Assembly: GCF_030161115.1 (NCBI RefSeq)
Contig: NZ_BSPQ01000002.1
Span: 1-64,000 of the forward strand
Length of the DNA stretch: 64,000 nucleotides
Direction: 5' to 3'
From: Psychromonas marina
Lineage (GTDB): Bacteria > Pseudomonadota > Gammaproteobacteria > Enterobacterales > Psychromonadaceae
Shown here: piece after piece, positions 16,452 to 25,250 of the stretch
How the letters are laid out: each line of letters starts with the position of its first letter
How positions within the stretch are numbered: position 1 is the stretch's first letter
Translations under genes and position numbers: made by a program
The notes under the pieces: generated by a model
Database searches by the model: none
What the model was told of the DNA's origin: nothing
Seen by the model: only the letters and a program-made list of their open reading frames with translations

Positions 16452-17199
16452 TTTTTTTAGTACCTTAATCGCTTTCTTACTAATTCATATCGTCTGTGAC
16501 TTTTACCTTCAATCAAACCACTGTGCGCAAGCAAAGAAAGCGAACACCTACCGTTCACCTGAATTATATCTGCACTCATTACTACACGGGATTGGGTTAT
16601 TAGTTCCTGCGTTAGTATTAGGTCTTGGATGGCGTTCAACTGTTTGCTTGGTAATTATCGTCGCAGTAACTCATTTTATTATCGACCTGTGGAAGGTGAT
16701 CACACCGAATGGCGATAAGTTTTCCTATTTTATGATTGATCAGGCTTTACACATATCGGTGCTAGCTGTGATTGCTTTTCACATAGCTGATGGGGTAACG
16801 GTTGATGCAGTGCTTGCACATGAGAAATTCTCAGATGTTGTTATGGTGGTTTTTGCTTACTTACTCATTCTTAAGCCTACTTCGATTGTAATTGGTAGTG
16901 TATTAAAAAAGTATCCAATATCATGTACAGATAAAAATCGTATTAGTGGTCTTGTTGCTGGTGGTGAGCTGATAGGTTACTTAGAGAGGCTGTTAATACT
17001 AACCTTTACACTTATGGGGAGCTACGTAGCGGTCGGTTTTGTATTAGCCGCTAAGTCTATATTTCGATTTGGTGAATTGAATAAATCAGATGACCGAAGT
17101 ATGACAGAATATGTGTTGATTGGCTCTTTGCTGTCGGTAGTGATAACAACACTTGTGGGCACGTTAATATCCCTTATGTTAGCTGTGAATATCAAGTGA
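16444..17199 (+). CDS. DUF3307 polytopic membrane protein
   Basis: A 251-residue membrane protein with about six to seven helices. Conserved polar residues lie inside predicted helices: HIVCDFYLQS (14-23), HSLLHG (44-49), THFIIDLWK (78-86) and FMIDQALHI (97-105). This His/Asp pattern suggests a metal- or proton-binding site in the membrane, although no activity is known for DUF3307. DUF3307 genes are recurrently found beside satD, and here the two overlap by 8 nt, so they form one operon. Length and topology look complete. The C-terminal half (residues 130-251) is less conserved and contains three or four more helices. Confidence 0.82.
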   Translation: MFDFFSTLIAFLLIHIVCDFYLQSNHCAQAKKANTYRSPELYLHSLLHGIGLLVPALVLGLGWRSTVCLVIIVAVTHFIIDLWKVITPNGDKFSYFMIDQALHISVLAVIAFHIADGVTVDAVLAHEKFSDVVMVVFAYLLILKPTSIVIGSVLKKYPISCTDKNRISGLVAGGELIGYLERLLILTFTLMGSYVAVGFVLAAKSIFRFGELNKSDDRSMTEYVLIGSLLSVVITTLVGTLISLMLAVNIK

Positions 17200-17200
17200 T

Positions 17201-17228
17201 GAAAAGGCATTTAGTTGTTCAAATGCCT
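17201..17228 (-). terminator. Terminator of the pepT-DUF3389 unit
   Basis: A perfect 8-bp stem (AGGCATTT / AAATGCCT) with an 8-nt loop, followed on the minus strand by TTTTC; it also closes the plus-strand DUF3307 transcript. Confidence 0.75.
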
Positions 17229-17241
17229 AATAAAGTCGTGA

Positions 17242-17478
17242 TTAACGATGTTTAATCGCAATACCTGTTTCAGTCGATAAATTTTGTAACTGTTCACCAT
17301 CATCAAGACGAAGCGACCAGCTTAGGCCACTCCCTACAGCAGTGATAACATTGGCTGCGCCGATCAGTTCCAGTTCGTCCACTTGTGCTTGCAGGGTAAT
17401 GCGAGCATCACCCTCGAGTTTAATCATTACTTCACGTTGGTTAGCAATCACTTTACCCTGAGAGAAAGTAATTATCAT
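17242..17478 (-). CDS. DUF3389-like small protein
   Basis: A 78-residue soluble protein. The opening [21 protein letters not shown] fits my recollection of DUF3389 proteins of Vibrio and relatives (length about 75-80), which have no known function. The sequence alternates hydrophobic and polar residues, suggesting an all-beta fold. Its start overlaps the pepT stop by 4 nt (ATGA-type coupling), so it is translated with peptidase T. Confidence 0.65.
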   Translation of the reverse strand: MIITFSQGKVIANQREVMIKLEGDARITLQAQVDELELIGAANVITAVGSGLSWSLRLDDGEQLQNLSTETGIAIKHR

Positions 17479-18710
17479 GCTTTTTTCTCTGATTCAGCAG
17501 TTACTTCCGCCAGTTTAACAATCACTTCGACCGCTTTGTGCATCCCGTCCACACTGATAAATTCATGGATACCATGGAAGTTATAACCACCGGTAAAAAT
17601 ATTAGGGCAGGGCAGACCCATGAAAGATAAACGAGCGCCATCAGTCCCACCACGGATCGGTTTTATATTGGGTTTTACATTACAGGCTAGCATCGCTTGT
17701 TGTGCATAATCAATAATGTGTGGGAACGGCTCTACCTGTTCGCGCATATTACGATAATTTTCTGTTACTTCAATTTTAACACTGCCTTGGGTGAGGTTTT
17801 GATTGAGTTCTTCGGCAACACGTTTGATAAATTTAACGCGTGACAGTTGCTGCTCAGCGTCAAAATCACGAATGATATAATTGAGTTTTGTTTCTGCAAC
17901 AGAGGCGTCCATATTGGTGAGATGGAAAAAACCTTGGTAACCTTCGGTAGCTTCAGGTGTTTCCTGCGTTGGCATTTTGGCAATAAATTGTGCAGCAATG
18001 GTCATTGAGTTAATCATTTTACCTTTTGCCGTGCCCGGGTGCACATTTACGCCTGAACAGGTTACTGCTGCATTGGATGCATTGAAGTTCTCATATTCAA
18101 GCTCTCCCACAGGGCCACCATCAATGGTATAAGCCCACTGTGCGCCGAAGTTTTTAACATCAAACAGATCCGCACCACGGCCAATCTCTTCATCGGGTGT
18201 AAAACCGATACAGATTTCACCATGTTTAATGTCGGGATTAGCAATCAAGGTAGCAACGGCGGTAATGATTTCAGCGATACCGGCTTTATTGTCTGCTCCT
18301 AACAGCGTGGTGCCATCGGTGGTGATCAATGTTTGACCGTGTAAACCATCTAAGTCTGGGAATTGCTTAGGTGATAAAACCTCACCACTACTGCCTAGGG
18401 GGATATCTCCGCCTTGGTAATTTTCAACTATTTGTGGTTGTACATCTTTACCCGAGGCATCAGGCGCTGTATCCATGTGCGCAATAAAACCAATTGCGGG
18501 TACGTTATAATCAATGTTGGTAGGTAATTTAGCGCTTAAGTAACCATGCTTATCAAGTCTTACATCGCTAAGACCAAGCGCGATTAACTCCTCTTTGATA
18601 AGTTCGGCAAGTTTGAATTGTCCGCCGCTGCTCGGGCAATTAGTCGAGCTTTCGTCAGATTGGGTATCAACAGAAACATAGTTAAGGAAGCGTTGCACAA
18701 GATTATTCAT
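17475..18710 (-). CDS. pepT: Peptidase T (tripeptide aminopeptidase)
   Basis: A 411-residue M20B di-zinc aminopeptidase that releases the N-terminal residue of tripeptides in the cytoplasm. Metal and catalytic residues are visible: H78 and D80 ([10 protein letters not shown]), bridging D140 (LLGADNKAG) and the general-base Glu pair at 174-175 (TPDEEIGRG). The C-terminal [24 protein letters not shown] is also intact. Length matches E. coli PepT. In enterobacteria pepT is FNR-activated; I did not find a convincing FNR site in the 168 nt upstream. Confidence 0.96.
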   Translation of the reverse strand: MNNLVQRFLNYVSVDTQSDESSTNCPSSGGQFKLAELIKEELIALGLSDVRLDKHGYLSAKLPTNIDYNVPAIGFIAHMDTAPDASGKDVQPQIVENYQGGDIPLGSSGEVLSPKQFPDLDGLHGQTLITTDGTTLLGADNKAGIAEIITAVATLIANPDIKHGEICIGFTPDEEIGRGADLFDVKNFGAQWAYTIDGGPVGELEYENFNASNAAVTCSGVNVHPGTAKGKMINSMTIAAQFIAKMPTQETPEATEGYQGFFHLTNMDASVAETKLNYIIRDFDAEQQLSRVKFIKRVAEELNQNLTQGSVKIEVTENYRNMREQVEPFPHIIDYAQQAMLACNVKPNIKPIRGGTDGARLSFMGLPCPNIFTGGYNFHGIHEFISVDGMHKAVEVIVKLAEVTAESEKKA

Positions 18711-18842
18711 AGGAGAGACTCTTCTGTTATTTGGGGAATGTCATTTTTGCTTATACTAGCAATCATTATATTGTGTTAAATCAGGTTGCAGAGAGTTTAG
18801 ATTATAATTGTGATGTTAAGAAAGTGATTTTTTGGGGAATGT

Positions 18843-18872
18843 AAAAAGGGCAAACAGCAGTTTACCCTTTTT
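18843..18872 (-). terminator. Terminator of the aldo-keto reductase gene
   Basis: A stem of about 12 bp with one mismatch (AAAAAGGGCAAAC / GTTTACCCTTTTT, loop AGCA), followed by T residues on the minus strand just after the stop at 18879. Confidence 0.8.
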
Positions 18873-18878
18873 GAGTGT

Positions 18879-19931
18879 TTAGAATGGTGCAGGGAAACTT
18901 TTCTGTATGGCGTCAATATCGATTAATGCCTGCTCACTAAGTGGTTGTGCAAAGGCGTTTATATCTTCTTTTAGCTGTTCCATCTTGGTAGCGCCAATAA
19001 TGGTCGAGGTCACACCATCAACTTGGTCGCACCACGCCAGTGCCAGTTGTGCGGCAGTCATACCCTGTTGCTGTGCAATCTCTGCATAAGCTGCAATCGC
19101 TTGGTGTGCTGTTCCGGTATCTCTGAACAATCCATTACGTTGACTAATCGTCCAGCGAGAACCTTCTGGGCGTGCACCATTTTGATATTTCCCACTGAGC
19201 ATACCGCCCGCCAGTGGTGACCAAGGTAAGTAAGCGATATCTTCATGAACACAGTTTTCAATCAGGTAGGGCCAATCTTTAGTGTGTAAAAGGTTAAACT
19301 CATTTTGAATAGAAACCATACGTGGTAAGTCATGCTCTTCACTGAGTTTTAAATAGGTATTAATGCCCCAAGGTGTATCATCAGAAAGTCCGCAGAAACG
19401 AATTTTTCCCGCTTTAACGCAGCGATCTAACCCTTGTAGAATATCTAACATCTGCGCACTGTTGTCTGCTGCACTTTCTTGACTGAATTTAAGCAGGTTA
19501 GGGCTGTGTTTATTAAAGTGTGGGTGTGGACGATTTGGCCAATGTAACTGAAACAGGTCAATATAGTCTGTTTGCAGGCGCTTTAGCGAGGCATCAACTG
19601 CTTTAACTACTTCATCACCAGTGATCGGGCCACCATCACGTACCCAAGGTACGCCGGGACCTGCGATTTTACTCGCGAGTACGATATCTTTACGGCGTGT
19701 TGGGTTTGCTGCCAACCAATTACCTATAATCTCCTCGGTTTTACCGTAGGTTTCAGGCGAGGGGGGAACCGCATACATCTCAGCTGTATCGATAAAATTA
19801 ATGCCCTGTGCAAGTGCATATTCAATCTGCTCGTTAGCTTGTTGTTGATTATTTTGTAATCCCCATGTCATGCTGCCTAAGCAGACACGTGAAACCGATA
19901 AACCACTTGAACCCAGTGTTGAAAATTGCAT
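18879..19931 (-). CDS. tas: Tas-like aldo-keto reductase
   Basis: A 350-residue NADP(H)-dependent aldo-keto reductase closest to E. coli Tas. The family start is present (LGSSGLSVSRVCLGSMTWG), and the catalytic tetrad can be located: Asp and Tyr in INFIDTAEMYAVPP (D and Y), Lys in VLASKIAG and His in LFQLHWPNRPHP. The cofactor region ends with VTSTIIGATKMEQLKEDI. The physiological substrate of Tas is uncertain; it complements prephenate dehydrogenase loss in E. coli. It is monocistronic, 65 nt downstream of the multicopper oxidase gene on the same strand. Confidence 0.88.
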   Translation of the reverse strand: MQFSTLGSSGLSVSRVCLGSMTWGLQNNQQQANEQIEYALAQGINFIDTAEMYAVPPSPETYGKTEEIIGNWLAANPTRRKDIVLASKIAGPGVPWVRDGGPITGDEVVKAVDASLKRLQTDYIDLFQLHWPNRPHPHFNKHSPNLLKFSQESAADNSAQMLDILQGLDRCVKAGKIRFCGLSDDTPWGINTYLKLSEEHDLPRMVSIQNEFNLLHTKDWPYLIENCVHEDIAYLPWSPLAGGMLSGKYQNGARPEGSRWTISQRNGLFRDTGTAHQAIAAYAEIAQQQGMTAAQLALAWCDQVDGVTSTIIGATKMEQLKEDINAFAQPLSEQALIDIDAIQKSFPAPF

Positions 19932-19996
19932 ATGTACCTCATTATTAATTTGTTTTGAAGGTGATGCTGATTAGATAACTAATACTACCTACGATA

Positions 19997-21394
19997 TTAA
20001 CTGACTTCAATGTATCCCATCAAACCAGTTTTCATGTGCTCAATGACATGACAATGATACATCCAACGCCCGGGATTATCTGCGACAAAAGCCACTTGCA
20101 CGGTTTCATTTTTACCTAATAAAACCGTATCTGTGTGGTACTCCTGCGGATGGATATCACGCTTATTGGACTTTAATACTGTCCATGTGTGTCCATGTAG
20201 GTGAATAGGATGGTGGTATTGAGTTACATTACGTAAATTAAAAATATAACTTTTACCGAGTTCTAGTTTTACTAAAGGCGCTGGAATACTCTGTTTATTC
20301 ATCCCCTCCCATGCTCTTTTATTAATAATCCAAAAATCATGTTTACCTTTTAAAAGCTTATCTGCAGGAGTGATTGCTCCCTCCCATTCAAAGGTAAAGT
20401 TGATTTTTTTTGCATTTTTTAGGTCTGGAACAGGAATCACGGAAGCAGGTAGCGTTGGAATTATCTTTGCTTGTTGTGAAGCTTCACCTTCGGTTATTAA
20501 AGTGAAAAAGTTGAAGTTAAGCTTTCCTTGACGATTTTTAATTTCAATGACTTGTTCTGCTGCCGATGGCGCAATAAAAGCGATATCTAAGCGCATGCCC
20601 GGACCCATTGCCCAGGCTTCCTTTAAGGTAAAGGGAGTACTGACCGCATTACCATCAATGGCAATCACTTTTGCATCAAGACCTTTAGGTAGCACAATAC
20701 GGTACATCACTGTGTTGTCGACATTCAAAAATCGCAGGCGTACTAGCGAACCCGCTTTTACTTTTATTTGTGGAGCCTGTAAGCCATTAATTGTTTCAAT
20801 ACGGCCTGGTGTACCCATGCGTGCAGATTGTCTTGGTGTCGATAAAGGTAACCATTGCCCTTGGTCATCAAGGTGCCAATTTTTGAGTAGTAGCGGAATA
20901 TCTTGATCAAAGGCCAATTGTTGCCGTTGTTTTTTTGGTTCGTTAACAATGAATGCACCGACTAAACCTTTACCAAGTTGCTCTAGGCTATTCACATGGG
21001 GGTGATACCAAAAAGTACCTGCATCTGGTGGGGTAAACTCATAGATATAAAACTCTCCCGGTTTAATAGGAGGCTGACTCAAAAAGGGCACACCATCCAT
21101 CTCAATAGGAATACGTAAACCATGCCAATGAATAGTGGTTGGCTGTGTCAGTAAGTTGATAAACTTAATACGGATTTTTTTCCCTTGGGTTGCATGTAAA
21201 ACAGGGGCTGGAAATTGTCCATCAAAACCAAAACCATCAGTGGCACCCTCAGCTGTAATATTAAGCGTTGCTTGTTGTGCAGTTAACACATAGTCAAAGC
21301 CTGCTTCAGGGCTAGCGAGACTAATGCGAGGAAGTAAAGCGCTAGCAGGTAGAAGTAAGGCGCTAGTGAGAAAGCGGCGGCGAGAAAGTGGCAT
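19997..21394 (-). CDS. Periplasmic multicopper oxidase (Tat-exported)
   Basis: A 465-residue multicopper oxidase with a Tat signal (SRRRFLTSALLLPASALLP). Copper motifs are complete: HWHG (89-92), HPH (131-133), HPIHLHGHTW and the C-terminal HCHVIEH (447-453). At the type 1 copper axial position, five residues after H453, there is Leu (L458), not the Met of CueO, which in other oxidases goes with a higher redox potential. The Met-rich copper-binding insert of CueO is absent. It is divergent from the Fur-box-controlled imelysin operon and shares its intergenic region. A ferroxidase-like role in iron handling is inferred from this context; laccase-like or cuprous oxidase activity is possible. 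Confidence 0.9.
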   Translation of the reverse strand: MPLSRRRFLTSALLLPASALLPRISLASPEAGFDYVLTAQQATLNITAEGATDGFGFDGQFPAPVLHATQGKKIRIKFINLLTQPTTIHWHGLRIPIEMDGVPFLSQPPIKPGEFYIYEFTPPDAGTFWYHPHVNSLEQLGKGLVGAFIVNEPKKQRQQLAFDQDIPLLLKNWHLDDQGQWLPLSTPRQSARMGTPGRIETINGLQAPQIKVKAGSLVRLRFLNVDNTVMYRIVLPKGLDAKVIAIDGNAVSTPFTLKEAWAMGPGMRLDIAFIAPSAAEQVIEIKNRQGKLNFNFFTLITEGEASQQAKIIPTLPASVIPVPDLKNAKKINFTFEWEGAITPADKLLKGKHDFWIINKRAWEGMNKQSIPAPLVKLELGKSYIFNLRNVTQYHHPIHLHGHTWTVLKSNKRDIHPQEYHTDTVLLGKNETVQVAFVADNPGRWMYHCHVIEHMKTGLMGYIEVS

Positions 21395-21450
21395 AAATCA
21401 TCCTTGAAAATAATAACAAGGCAAACTATAACAAATTAAATATAAATAGT

Positions 21451-21469
21451 ATTGCAAACCATTATCATT
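21451..21469. promoter_or_regulatory. Weak second Fur-box-like site
   Basis: The segment centred on CATTATCATTT matches the 19-bp Fur consensus at about 12 of 19 positions when read on the minus strand. It lies nearer the multicopper oxidase start (21394) and could extend Fur control to that gene. Confidence 0.5.
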
Positions 21470-21484
21470 TCGTTTTACAATTGC

Positions 21485-21513
21485 TTGACAAGGTTAATGA
21501 TAACCATTAACAA
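21485..21513 (+). promoter_or_regulatory. Promoter with embedded Fur box for the imelysin operon
   Basis: A consensus -35 TTGACA (21485-21490) is followed 17 nt later by a TAACAA-type -10 (21508-21513). The spacer and -10 coincide with GTTAATGATAACCATTAAC (21493-21511), which matches the Fur consensus at 16 of 19 positions. Iron-loaded Fur bound here would block RNA polymerase, so the operon should be induced by iron starvation. Confidence 0.85.
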
Positions 21514-21545
21514 TTACTCGCGTTGTAGATACAGGGAAGATCAAG

Positions 21546-22790
21546 ATGAGAAGAAGTGCCTTAGCATTATTAATTAGTAGCGCATTTGTTAGCCAAAGTG
21601 CATTTGCAGTTCAGCCTAAAGAGGTTGTAAATCATTATGCAGATATCGCACTTGCTGTATATCAAGATGCAGGTAAGACAGCAGAGCAACTTGATATAGC
21701 GATTAAAAACTTAATTGCTTCACCGTCAGAAAAAAATCTAAAGTCAGCAAAAGCGGCTTGGCTCGCATCTCGTGTTCCTTATCAGCAAAGTGAAGTTTTC
21801 CGTTTTGGTAATGTCGTTGTGGATGACTGGGAAGGTCAGTTAAACGCATGGCCTCTCGATGAAGGCATGATCGACTATGTTAAACCGGGTGCATACCACC
21901 ATGAGTTAGGTAATGCGGGTGCAACGGCAAATATTATTGCCAACAAAGAGTTACAAGTTGGTACAAATAAGCTTGATGTCAGTGAAATTACCCCTGAACT
22001 ACTTGCCAACTTAAATGAGCTTGCAGGCTCGGAAGCGAATGTTGCAACGGGTTATCATGCTATTGAGTTCCTATTATGGGGACAAGATTTAAATGGTACT
22101 AATGCGGGTGCAGGTGAACGTCCTTATACTGATTTTGTTCAAGGCAAAGAATGTACTAATGGTAACTGTGAGCGCCGTGCTGAATATCTACAAGCAACTT
22201 CTACGTTATTGGTCAGCGACCTTGCTTGGATGCAAACGCAATGGGCTGATAAAGGTGACAACTATCGTAGTGAACTAACTGCAAAAGCACCTAAAGAAGG
22301 CTTACGTATCATGCTCTTTGGTATGGGGTCTCTGTCTCTTGGTGAGCTGGCGGGAGAACGTATGAAAGTAGCGTTAGAGGCTAATTCTCCAGAAGATGAA
22401 CATGATTGTTTCTCTGATAATACGCATAACTCACATTACTATAACCAAAAAGGGATCAGTAATGTTTGGTTTGGTAGCTACGCACGTATAGATGGTACAA
22501 AAGTAACTGGGCCAAGCCTGAATGACTTAGTGACTAACACAGACAAGATGGTCGCGAAGAAAACCTCAACGGCAGTCAGTGCCGCTGACAGCCAAGTGCA
22601 TACATTAGTTAGCTCTGCTGAAAAAGGGATTGCCTTTGATCAGCTGATCGCAACGGGTAATAAAAGTGGTAATGCATTGGTAACCGCATCAATTAAAAGT
22701 TTAGTGCTACAAACTGCTGAAATCGAAAAAGCAGCTGCAACGCTTGGTATCACAAGCCTAAACTCAGACACCGCTGATCACGAGTTTTAA
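21546..22790 (+). CDS. irpA: Imelysin-family iron-regulated protein (IrpA-like)
   Basis: A 414-residue periplasmic protein of the imelysin (peptidase M75) family. Residues 1-21 are a signal peptide (ending AFA). The family motif GxHxxE is intact at 169-174 (GYHAIE), within TGYHAIEFLLWGQDL. The protein has the two-domain helical layout of IrpA/ICMP proteins. Despite the name, proteolysis is doubtful for most members, and the GxHxxE site is thought to bind iron. It is the first gene after the Fur-box promoter and is separated from the next gene by a strong hairpin, so it may be made in excess of the downstream proteins. Confidence 0.92.
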   Translation: MRRSALALLISSAFVSQSAFAVQPKEVVNHYADIALAVYQDAGKTAEQLDIAIKNLIASPSEKNLKSAKAAWLASRVPYQQSEVFRFGNVVVDDWEGQLNAWPLDEGMIDYVKPGAYHHELGNAGATANIIANKELQVGTNKLDVSEITPELLANLNELAGSEANVATGYHAIEFLLWGQDLNGTNAGAGERPYTDFVQGKECTNGNCERRAEYLQATSTLLVSDLAWMQTQWADKGDNYRSELTAKAPKEGLRIMLFGMGSLSLGELAGERMKVALEANSPEDEHDCFSDNTHNSHYYNQKGISNVWFGSYARIDGTKVTGPSLNDLVTNTDKMVAKKTSTAVSAADSQVHTLVSSAEKGIAFDQLIATGNKSGNALVTASIKSLVLQTAEIEKAAATLGITSLNSDTADHEF

Positions 22791-22814
22791 GTTTTATCAA
22801 TAAGTACAACTAAT

Positions 22815-22839
22815 AGGCGGTTTTCCGCCTTTTTTTTTT
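22815..22839 (+). terminator. Strong intrinsic terminator inside the imelysin operon
   Basis: AGGCGG-TTTT-CCGCCT followed by an uninterrupted T-run to 22839, between the first imelysin gene and the di-haem oxidoreductase, whose ATG is at 22852. Partial read-through would set a ratio between the two. Confidence 0.9.
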
Positions 22840-22851
22840 GAGCTTTATAAC

Positions 22852-24234
22852 ATGAATCAATATTTCCTATCTTTCCTTTTCCTCTTAATAAGTACCTTCG
22901 TCTCTGCTGAGTCTGTTAAATCAGGTGGCGGGACAACCAGTCGACAAACAGGTAGTAATGCCTATTCTATGCCTGCCAGTAACCTTGAGTTGATGAAACG
23001 TCTCGATTTTAGTGTTGGTAACAGTTTTTTCCGTAATCCCTGGGTAAGCGCTCCCGCAAGCACCGATGCACGTGATGGACTGGGTCCAATCATGAATACC
23101 AACGCCTGCCAAGGTTGCCACGTTAAAGATGGACGTGGTAAAGGCAAAGAGGCCGGCGATCAAAATGCGATTACTATGTTAATTCGTTTGAGCATTCCAG
23201 CAACGACGTCAGAGCAACAGCAAGCATTAATTAAGCAGGGCAGTATTGGCGATCCTACTTATGGTGGCCAATTGCAAGATATGGCAATTCAAGGGATTCA
23301 ACCTGAAGGACAAGTACAGATAGATTACAGCTACCATCATGTCGCTTTTGAAGATGGCTTTGAAATTGAATTACGTACACCGACGCTCAGCGTGAGTGAT
23401 CTAAATTATGGTCCAATGCATCAAGATGTAATGCTCTCAGCTCGCGTTGCACCTGCCATGATAGGTTTGGGCTTATTAGAGACCATCAGTGCACAAGATT
23501 TATTAAATAATGCCGACCCTGACGATACCAACAATGATGGTATCAGCGGTAAAATCAATTATGTGTGGGACATTGAAAAGCAACAAACCCGCATTGGTCG
23601 TTTTGGTTGGAAAGCGGGCCAGCCCACACTGATGCAACAAAATGCAGCCGCTTTTGCTGGGGATTTAGGCCTGACCTCTCGACTTTTTTTAAGTGATGAC
23701 TGCACAGAAAAACAGAGTGATTGTAAACAAGCCGCGCACGGTGGAACACATGAAGTCAGTGATAACATCCTTGATTTTGTTGAATTTTATAGTCAACACC
23801 TTGCCGTCCCTGCACGCCGTGATATTAATAATCCACAAGTTGTCGCTGGTAAAAAGCTTTTTGAACAAGCAAATTGTAATGCTTGTCATGTCGAGAGTTA
23901 TACCACTGAAAAACGTCCTGACCGATTAGCGTTATCTGAGCAGAAAATAACGCCCTATACGGACCTTTTATTGCATGATATGGGAATGGGTCTTGCGGAT
24001 CATCGTCCAGAGTTTTTAGCAAATGGGCAAGAGTGGCGTACTGCTCCCTTATGGGGACTGGGATACCAGAAAGAGGTCAACGGGCATACCTTTTTACTCC
24101 ATGATGGGCGAGCTCGAAATATATTAGAGGCGATTGTTTGGCATGGTGGAGAGGCTGAACAAGCAAAACAAAAAGTACTCGCGTTTAATGACAGTGAACG
24201 TCAAGCGTTGCTCAAATTTCTTAACTCCTTATAG
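22852..24234 (+). CDS. Di-haem oxidoreductase (DUF1111 / DHOR family)
   Basis: A 460-residue periplasmic c-type cytochrome of the DHOR ('thiol oxidoreductase-like') family. A signal peptide (about 1-19) precedes two CxxCH haem sites, CQGCH (86-90) and CNACH (342-346). The N-terminal GPIMNTNACQGCHVKDGRG and the C-terminal TAPLWGLG followed by HDGRARN are family signatures. Related to di-haem peroxidases. It is regularly found between two imelysin genes in Fur-controlled loci. An electron-transfer or iron-redox role is likely but unproven. It starts 13 nt after the T-run of the upstream terminator and ends 8 nt before the second imelysin gene. Confidence 0.9.
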   Translation: MNQYFLSFLFLLISTFVSAESVKSGGGTTSRQTGSNAYSMPASNLELMKRLDFSVGNSFFRNPWVSAPASTDARDGLGPIMNTNACQGCHVKDGRGKGKEAGDQNAITMLIRLSIPATTSEQQQALIKQGSIGDPTYGGQLQDMAIQGIQPEGQVQIDYSYHHVAFEDGFEIELRTPTLSVSDLNYGPMHQDVMLSARVAPAMIGLGLLETISAQDLLNNADPDDTNNDGISGKINYVWDIEKQQTRIGRFGWKAGQPTLMQQNAAAFAGDLGLTSRLFLSDDCTEKQSDCKQAAHGGTHEVSDNILDFVEFYSQHLAVPARRDINNPQVVAGKKLFEQANCNACHVESYTTEKRPDRLALSEQKITPYTDLLLHDMGMGLADHRPEFLANGQEWRTAPLWGLGYQKEVNGHTFLLHDGRARNILEAIVWHGGEAEQAKQKVLAFNDSERQALLKFLNSL

Positions 24235-24242
24235 GTCTAAAA

Positions 24243-25247
24243 ATGAAAAAAATAATAGTATTGAGCTGCTTGATTGCAATGCCTGTAATGAGCAGTGAGT
24301 TTAATGTCGTTAAAGAAGTTAACGCGTTAAAAATAACGCAAAGTCAATTTTTTAATCAGCGTAGTCAAGTGTTAGAAAGTGCGATTAATGGTTATTGTAA
24401 CGTTGCTGATTTTTCTGTTGTTCAGAATGAAATCCAACAAAAATGGGTAGAAACGATGCAAGCATGGATGCCGATGCAAGGGGTAACCAAAGGTCCTATT
24501 AATGACCTTGATCTTGCTTGGTCTATACAATTTTGGCCTGATAAAAAGAACATCACCGGGCGAAAAATAGCACAACTATTACAATCACAGCAAAAGAGCT
24601 GGGATGCACAACAGATTAGTGAGCAAAGTGTTGCTGTACGTGGATTAGGCGCATTAGAATTGTTGATTTTTGAACAGCAATTGAATGCTGAGAATTGTCT
24701 ATTAACGACTGCGATCGCAGAGCATCTCGCTGAGAATAGCCAAAAAATTACAGATATTTGGTCTGATCAGTATGCACCTGCATTATTGCAACAAAGTAAA
24801 ATAGAAAAGCAACAAAAAGCAATTGAGCTTGGGCTTGTTGCAGAACTTTCTCATCAGTTGAGTTTCATCAATAAAAAGTTTGCATTGCCTATGGGCAATG
24901 AACATTACCGTCCCTATCAAGCAGAAGCTTGGCGCTCAGAAAGTTCAATGTTGCAGCTTAAAATGAGCTATCAGTCTCTACAAGAGTATTTTTTAAAGGC
25001 AGTAAAACCGCTGTTGTTACAGGAAAATGAAACTTATTTAGCCAGCAGTATCGAGGATACTTTTACCACATTATTAAATAATTGGCCTATCGAAGCGAGT
25101 TTGAAAAAGCTACTTAGTGATCAACCGGGTTTAAAAAATCTGTATCACAGTAAAATGTCGATGGATAAGCTCAGTTATCAACTTCAAGAAGAGTTGCCTA
25201 TCGCTTTAAATATTATTGTTGGCTTTAACGCAACAGATGGTGATTAG
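24243..25247 (+). CDS. Second imelysin-family protein, lacking the motif His
   Basis: A 334-residue imelysin-like periplasmic protein with a short signal peptide (about 1-18). At the position of the GxHxxE motif it reads GLGALE (134-139) in VRGLGALELLIF: the Glu is kept but the His is replaced by Gly. This is the form often seen in the second imelysin of such operons, so the replacement is probably a paralogue-specific feature and not decay. It lies 8 nt after the di-haem gene and 3 nt before the DUF1513 gene, a tight translational unit. Confidence 0.85.
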   Translation: MKKIIVLSCLIAMPVMSSEFNVVKEVNALKITQSQFFNQRSQVLESAINGYCNVADFSVVQNEIQQKWVETMQAWMPMQGVTKGPINDLDLAWSIQFWPDKKNITGRKIAQLLQSQQKSWDAQQISEQSVAVRGLGALELLIFEQQLNAENCLLTTAIAEHLAENSQKITDIWSDQYAPALLQQSKIEKQQKAIELGLVAELSHQLSFINKKFALPMGNEHYRPYQAEAWRSESSMLQLKMSYQSLQEYFLKAVKPLLLQENETYLASSIEDTFTTLLNNWPIEASLKKLLSDQPGLKNLYHSKMSMDKLSYQLQEELPIALNIIVGFNATDGD

Positions 25248-25250
25248 TAG

